Shown here in pieces: positions 59,944 to 64,000 of a stretch of DNA of 64,000 bases; position 1 is the first letter of the stretch, and each line of letters begins with the position of its first letter. The stretch is from Rhizohabitans arisaemae. Its GTDB lineage: Bacteria; Actinomycetota; Actinomycetes; Streptosporangiales; Streptosporangiaceae. The DNA is taken from NCBI RefSeq assembly GCF_025996515.1, contig NZ_BLRH01000009.1, positions 1 through 64,000 on the forward strand, given 5' to 3'. The notes beneath the pieces are model-generated. The model was not told the origin of the DNA. It saw only the letters and a program-made list of their open reading frames with translations, and did not search any database. The translations under genes were made by a program, and so were the position numbers.

Positions 59944-61706
59944 CAGGCCTCCTGGGGGGTCGTGCGGACTGCGGAGACACTGCGCAGGCGGTCTTGATCA
60001 AGCCCGGAGAGCTTGTGTCCCTGAGCGAAGAACTTCGTCCGGCACAGCAACGCGACCAGCGGCTTGGTGAACAGGAACACCACCGCGATGTCGATGAGCG
60101 TGGTCAGGCCCATGGCGAAGGCGAAGCCCGCCACACCACCCACCGAGAGGAAGTACAGCACCACGGCGGCGATGAAGGTGACCGCGTCGGCGACGAGGAT
60201 CGTCCGCCGCGCCCGGCGCCAGGCGATCTCCACCGCGGGCCTGATCGGACGGCCCGCCTTGAGTTCGTCGCGCAATCGTTCGAAGTAGACGATGAACGAG
60301 TCCGCGGTGATACCGATCGAGACGATCAACCCGATGATGTGCGCCAGCGAGAGCCGGAACCCGATCCCGTGTCCGAGGATCACGACCGACTGGTAGGTGA
60401 GGATCCCTGCGATCAGGAGGCTGAGCACCGAGACGACGCCGAGTCCCCGGTAGTAGAAGAGCGAGTAGATCACCACGAGGATGAGGCCGATGCCGCCGGC
60501 GAGCAGACCGCCGTTGAGCTGGTCGGCGCCGAGGGTGGAGGAGACCGACTCGATGGAGCTCTTCTCGAACTTCAGCGGCAGCGCGCCGTACTTCAGCTGG
60601 TTGGCGAGGTCCTCGGCGTCCTTCTGCTCGAAACCGCCGGAGATCTGCGCGGTCCCGCCGGGGATGGGCTCGTTGATGACCGGCGCGGAGATGACGACGC
60701 CGTCCAGCACCATGGCGACCTGGTTCCGCGGGCCCTGGGGGATCTGCTGGAGGTTGACCCTGCTGGTGAGCTGGGCGAACTTCTTGCCGCCCTCGTTCTT
60801 GAACTCGACCTGGACGACCCACTCGTTGCTCGTCGGGTCGATGCCCGAACTCGCGGTGGACACCTCGGTGCCGACGATGTCGGCCTTCTCCAGGATGTAC
60901 TTGCCCGCTCCGGCGTCGTCGCAGGCGACGAACTGCTTGCCCGGGTCGTCGACCGTACCCTGGCCGCGGTCCTTGGCCGTGCAGTCGAGGGTCTTGAACT
61001 GCTCCAGGACCGCCGGGTCGATCCCGGTGGTGTCGATCCCGGCGAGCGGGTCGGCGGGCACCGCGGGAGAGGGGGTCACCGTGGGCACGCCGGTCGGGTC
61101 GGCGGTGGAGCCCGGCTTGGGCGTCTCGGCCGGCTTACCGGTCCCCGTGGTGGAGGGGGAGGGTGTCGGGGGGTGGGAGGGGTCGGCGAGCGCCTCGGTC
61201 AGGGCTCGGCTCTTGGGCTTGGCGCTTTCGGAGGGCGTGGGGGCCGGCTTCGCGGAGGAGCTCGCACTCGCGCTCGGGGTCGGGGTCGGCGCCTCGGTGG
61301 GGAGCGTGGCCGGGACCACCGTCGGCGGGCCGTAGGCCAGGACCTGCCGGAACCGGAGCTCGGCCGTGGTTCCGACGAGGTCGACAACCTCCTTCTGCCC
61401 GGCGCCCGGCACCGAGATGATGATGTTGTCGCCGCTCTTGCCGACCTCGGCTTCGGAGATGCCGCTTCCGTTGACCCGGTCGCGGATGATGTCGACCGCG
61501 CGGTTGATGCTGTTCTCCGGCGGCGCCCCACCCCCTTGCAGGGGCACCGGTGACAACGTCACCGTGGTACCGCCTGCCAAGTCCAAGGCGTACAACGGGG
61601 TAACCTTCTGTTGAAGGGCCATCACCCCGCCCAGTGCCAAAATCAGTGCCAGGAGTACCAGGAGAGTTCGTCCTGGCCTACTCGGGGTGCTGGTAGGACG
61701 GGCCAC
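59943..61706 (-). CDS. secD: Protein translocase subunit SecD
   Basis: Predicted 587-residue membrane protein with six helices and a large periplasmic-type domain. Features are the first helix (LLVLLALILALGGVMAL) followed by LYALDLAGGTTVTL, the P1 domain interrupted by a Pro/Ser/Thr-rich stretch (about residues 135-230), and the C-terminal GITADSFIVYFERLRDE and RRTILVADAVTFIAAVVLYF. It forms a complex with SecF and YajC, encoded on either side. Confidence 0.95.
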   Translation of the reverse strand: MARPTSTPSRPGRTLLVLLALILALGGVMALQQKVTPLYALDLAGGTTVTLSPVPLQGGGAPPENSINRAVDIIRDRVNGSGISEAEVGKSGDNIIISVPGAGQKEVVDLVGTTAELRFRQVLAYGPPTVVPATLPTEAPTPTPSASASSSAKPAPTPSESAKPKSRALTEALADPSHPPTPSPSTTGTGKPAETPKPGSTADPTGVPTVTPSPAVPADPLAGIDTTGIDPAVLEQFKTLDCTAKDRGQGTVDDPGKQFVACDDAGAGKYILEKADIVGTEVSTASSGIDPTSNEWVVQVEFKNEGGKKFAQLTSRVNLQQIPQGPRNQVAMVLDGVVISAPVINEPIPGGTAQISGGFEQKDAEDLANQLKYGALPLKFEKSSIESVSSTLGADQLNGGLLAGGIGLILVVIYSLFYYRGLGVVSVLSLLIAGILTYQSVVILGHGIGFRLSLAHIIGLIVSIGITADSFIVYFERLRDELKAGRPIRPAVEIAWRRARRTILVADAVTFIAAVVLYFLSVGGVAGFAFAMGLTTLIDIAVVFLFTKPLVALLCRTKFFAQGHKLSGLDQDRLRSVSAVRTTPQEA

Positions 61707-61747
61707 TTGTTGTCTTTTCTCTCGTCAGGGGGAAACGGGATGTACCG

Positions 61748-62116
61748 CTAGGACGAGCGCTTGCTCGAATCCTCGTCCTTGCGGGTGTCTTCATCCTGGA
61801 TCTCCGCCTCCGCCTCCGCCACCGGCTCGGGTTCGACGTCGGTCTTGTCGTCCTCCACCGGAGTGAGAACCCGGCTGACAGCCGCCTTGACATAGCGGCT
61901 CTCGACACCCGGGGCGATCTCCAGGATCACATCGTCATCATCGACCAGAACGACCGTGGCGAACAATCCCGCCGTGGTCATCACGCGTGCCCCAGGCGCC
62001 AGGGAATTCTGCATCGCGATCGCTTCCTGCTGCCGCTTGCGCTGCGGTCGGATCAGCAGGAAATAGAAGACCACGATAATGAGCAGGAACGGCCACAGGC
62101 CGGCAATCGCTTCCAC
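61748..62116 (-). CDS. yajC: Preprotein translocase subunit YajC
   Basis: Predicted 122 residues: one N-terminal membrane helix (LWPFLLIIVVFYFLLIRPQRKR) and a small soluble domain with GARVMTTAGLFATVV. The tail after about residue 85 is very acidic. It associates with SecDF. It is the first gene of yajC-secD-secF, with a 41-nt gap to secD. Confidence 0.93.
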   Translation of the reverse strand: MEAIAGLWPFLLIIVVFYFLLIRPQRKRQQEAIAMQNSLAPGARVMTTAGLFATVVLVDDDDVILEIAPGVESRYVKAAVSRVLTPVEDDKTDVEPEPVAEAEAEIQDEDTRKDEDSSKRSS

Positions 62117-62282
62117 GGGGCTGCCCTTCCAATGAGTCGCCGGTAAGACACCGGACTATTTATCTGAACGGCTAGCGCACCGGAGCACACTCTTCAGCCA
62201 AGTCACGGAGTGTAGGCGAGCCGGTGAAACCCCGGCAACGAACCGACGATCCGCCGCGCGGAGAAGTTCCCGATTTGAGATA

Positions 62283-63332
62283 TTAGCCGCATTCACCGAC
62301 CTCGGTCGGCATACTGGTTCCAAACGCATGCGGCGGCGGTGTCATTCCCATGTGTGTCCAGGCCAGCGCCGTGGCGACCCGTCCGCGGGGGGTTCTGGCG
62401 AGCAGTCCCTGCCGGACCAGGAAGGGTTCCGCGACCACCTCGACCGTCTCGGATTCCTCACCGACCGCGACCGCCAGGGTTGACAGGCCCACCGGACCGC
62501 CGCCGAACTTGCGCAGCAGCGCGTCGAGGACGGCCCGGTCCAGCCGGTCCAGCCCCTCCTCGTCCACCTCGTAGATACCCAGCGCGGCCGAGGCGCTCTG
62601 CCGGGTGATGACGCCGTCGTTGCGGACGTCGGCGTAGTCCCGGACCCGGCGGAGCAGCCGATTGGCGATCCGGGGCGTGCCCCGGGACCGGCGGGCGATC
62701 TCGTGCGCGCCGTCGGCCGGGAGCTCCACGCCCAGCAGGTGGGCGGAGCGATGGAGCACCGTCTCCAGCTCGGAGACGTCGTAGAACTCCATGTGCGCGG
62801 TGAACCCGAACCGGTCACGCAGCGGCGCCGGCAACAGACCGGCCCGGGTGGTCGCCCCGACCAGGGTGAACGGCGCGATCTCCAGCGGGATCGCGGTCGC
62901 CCCCGGCCCCTTGCCCACCACGATGTCGACCCGGAAGTCCTCCATCGCCATGTAGAGCATCTCCTCGGCGGGCCGCGCCATCCGGTGGATCTCGTCGATG
63001 AACAGGACCTCGCCCTCGGACAGCGTGGACAGCACCGCGGCCAGGTCGCCCGCCCGCTCCAGCGCGGGGCCGGAGGTGATCCGCAACGGCGCGGAGAGCT
63101 CGGCTGCGATGATCATCGACAGCGTGGTCTTGCCCAGGCCCGGCGATCCGCTCATCAGCATGTGGTCCGGCGCGCGACCCCTGCGCATGGCGCTCTCCAG
63201 CACCAGGGAGAGCTGCTCGCGCACCCGGGCCTGCCCGATGAACTCCGAGAGCCGCTTGGGCCGCAGCGCCGACTCGATCGCCCGCTCGTCCCCGTCGGCG
63301 CCGGGCGTGAGCAGATCGCGTTCCAGGTTCAT
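62283..63332 (-). CDS. ruvB: Holliday junction branch migration ATPase RuvB
   Basis: Predicted 349-residue AAA+ motor that drives RuvA-bound Holliday junctions. Walker [14 protein letters not shown], Walker [20 protein letters not shown], sensor 1 [17 protein letters not shown], and the C-terminal winged helix with [15 protein letters not shown]. The ATG at 63332 gives the common N-terminus [11 protein letters not shown]. It follows ruvA after about 124 nt. Confidence 0.96.
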   Translation of the reverse strand: MNLERDLLTPGADGDERAIESALRPKRLSEFIGQARVREQLSLVLESAMRRGRAPDHMLMSGSPGLGKTTLSMIIAAELSAPLRITSGPALERAGDLAAVLSTLSEGEVLFIDEIHRMARPAEEMLYMAMEDFRVDIVVGKGPGATAIPLEIAPFTLVGATTRAGLLPAPLRDRFGFTAHMEFYDVSELETVLHRSAHLLGVELPADGAHEIARRSRGTPRIANRLLRRVRDYADVRNDGVITRQSASAALGIYEVDEEGLDRLDRAVLDALLRKFGGGPVGLSTLAVAVGEESETVEVVAEPFLVRQGLLARTPRGRVATALAWTHMGMTPPPHAFGTSMPTEVGECG

Positions 63333-63456
63333 GCCGCCTTCCCCCCACCGGGCCGGTCGCACCGCGGCAGGGCCCCGGCCCCCGCGTCGCCGCGGGAGGC
63401 CCGGCCCGCCCCCGGCCGTACCCGACTCGGTCCCCCGTCACCGACGGTGATCGCGG

Positions 63457-64000
63457 TCACCGGACGCTCAGCTTCCGCAGGGCCGACCTGAGCAGGAGGG
63501 CGACGTTGGGGTGGTCCCCCGCCTCGGGGGCGACGGCGGCGACGGCCTCGTCCGCGTCCTTGACCGACCAGCCGAGGCCGACCAGACCGGAGTGCACCTG
63601 CTCGCGCCAGGCGGTGTTCGCCTGGCCGCCGAGGGCGGCGTCCACCAGTCCGTCCGGGCTGCCGAGACGGTCCTTGAGCTCCAGCACGATCCGCTGGGCG
63701 ACCTTCTTGCCGATCCCGGGAACCTGGGTGAGCACGGACAGGTCCGCGCTCGCGACCGCCGTTCGCAGGGTGTTCGGGGAGTGTACGGCGAGCATCGCCA
63801 GAGCGAGCCGGGGGCCGACCCCGCTCGCCGTCTGGACCAGCTCGAAGACGTTCCGCTCGTCCTCGGTGGCGAAGCCGTACAGGGTGAGCGACTCCTCCCG
63901 CACGACGAGCGAGGTGACGAGGCGGGCCTGCTCCCCCATCCGCAGGGTGGCGATCGTGGGCGGCGCGCAGAGCACGAGGACCCCGATCCCACCGACCTCC
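63457..64000 (-). CDS. ruvA: Holliday junction protein RuvA (5' end outside window)
   Basis: Junction-binding subunit of RuvAB. The visible part starts inside the N-terminal OB domain: reading on the minus strand from the window edge gives EVGGIGVLVLCAPPTIATL, then LYGFATEDERNVFE, the helix-hairpin-helix segments (GVGPRLALAMLAV and VPGIGKKVAQRIVLELKD) and the C-terminal domain that contacts RuvB. About 10-15 residues should be missing at the N-terminus. The ATG at 63975 is internal and not the true start. Confidence 0.93.
   Translation of the reverse strand, partial: EVGGIGVLVLCAPPTIATLRMGEQARLVTSLVVREESLTLYGFATEDERNVFELVQTASGVGPRLALAMLAVHSPNTLRTAVASADLSVLTQVPGIGKKVAQRIVLELKDRLGSPDGLVDAALGGQANTAWREQVHSGLVGLGWSVKDADEAVAAVAPEAGDHPNVALLLRSALRKLSVR

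Overview
The window is high-GC DNA from an actinomycete. GTG starts are common and most genes carry a GGAGG-type ribosome binding site. The gene neighbourhoods (tyrS beside an rRNA operon promoter, argCJBDFR, an SPW-repeat protein, secDF-yajC-ruvBA, CehA, DUF349, class I FxLD lanthipeptide genes) fit Actinomycetota, probably the order Streptosporangiales. The family assignment is an inference from gene order and style only.

Left core (1-18,949). Three tandem promoters on the minus strand fire leftwards into an rRNA operon that lies outside the window. They are followed, all on the minus strand, by tyrS, a 3-methyladenine DNA glycosylase, argH, the coupled arginine operon argC-J-B-D-F-R (two ARG boxes upstream of argC), a TetR/SPW pair with a perfect palindromic operator, pheS-pheT, a PAS histidine kinase, a TrmH-type RNA methyltransferase, and infC-rpmI-rplT. 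The infC gene appears to use the rare AUC start codon and has an attenuator-like hairpin in its leader.

Accessory region (about 18,950-37,870). Two nearly identical 305-bp direct repeats (19,161-19,465 and 35,296-35,600; 5 mismatches by eye) bracket 15.8 kb. The left copy lies in an intact PIN-domain toxin gene and runs into a broken padR and membrane-protein remnant. The right copy is a 5'-truncated PIN gene followed by an intact padR and two tandem membrane proteins. Crossing over between the repeats would remove the segment and leave one continuous PIN-padR-membrane locus. The segment carries a leftward class I FxLD lanthipeptide operon (isoaspartyl-type methyltransferase, precursor, full LanB, LanC, split thiopeptide-type elimination-domain protein, APH-fold phosphotransferase), a divergent GntR regulator with paired operators, a decayed peptide deformylase, and a two-gene SNF2 ATPase/SWIM zinc-finger operon. 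The SNF2 protein is unusual: it has several tandem segments resembling double-stranded-RNA-binding motifs in its N-terminal third, which I regard as the most novel feature in the window.

Right core (38,008-64,000). This part returns to housekeeping genes: aroE-mltG-ruvX-alaS with two small membrane proteins, rarA, a DUF2231 membrane protein, a CehA/McbA-type PHP hydrolase, aspS-hisS-metallo-hydrolase, two related membrane-anchored cyclophilins flanking a DUF349 protein, relA/spoT, apt, secF-secD-yajC, ruvB, and ruvA (cut by the window end). Adjacent genes are often coupled by ATGA or GTGA overlaps, and strong hairpin terminators separate convergent units.
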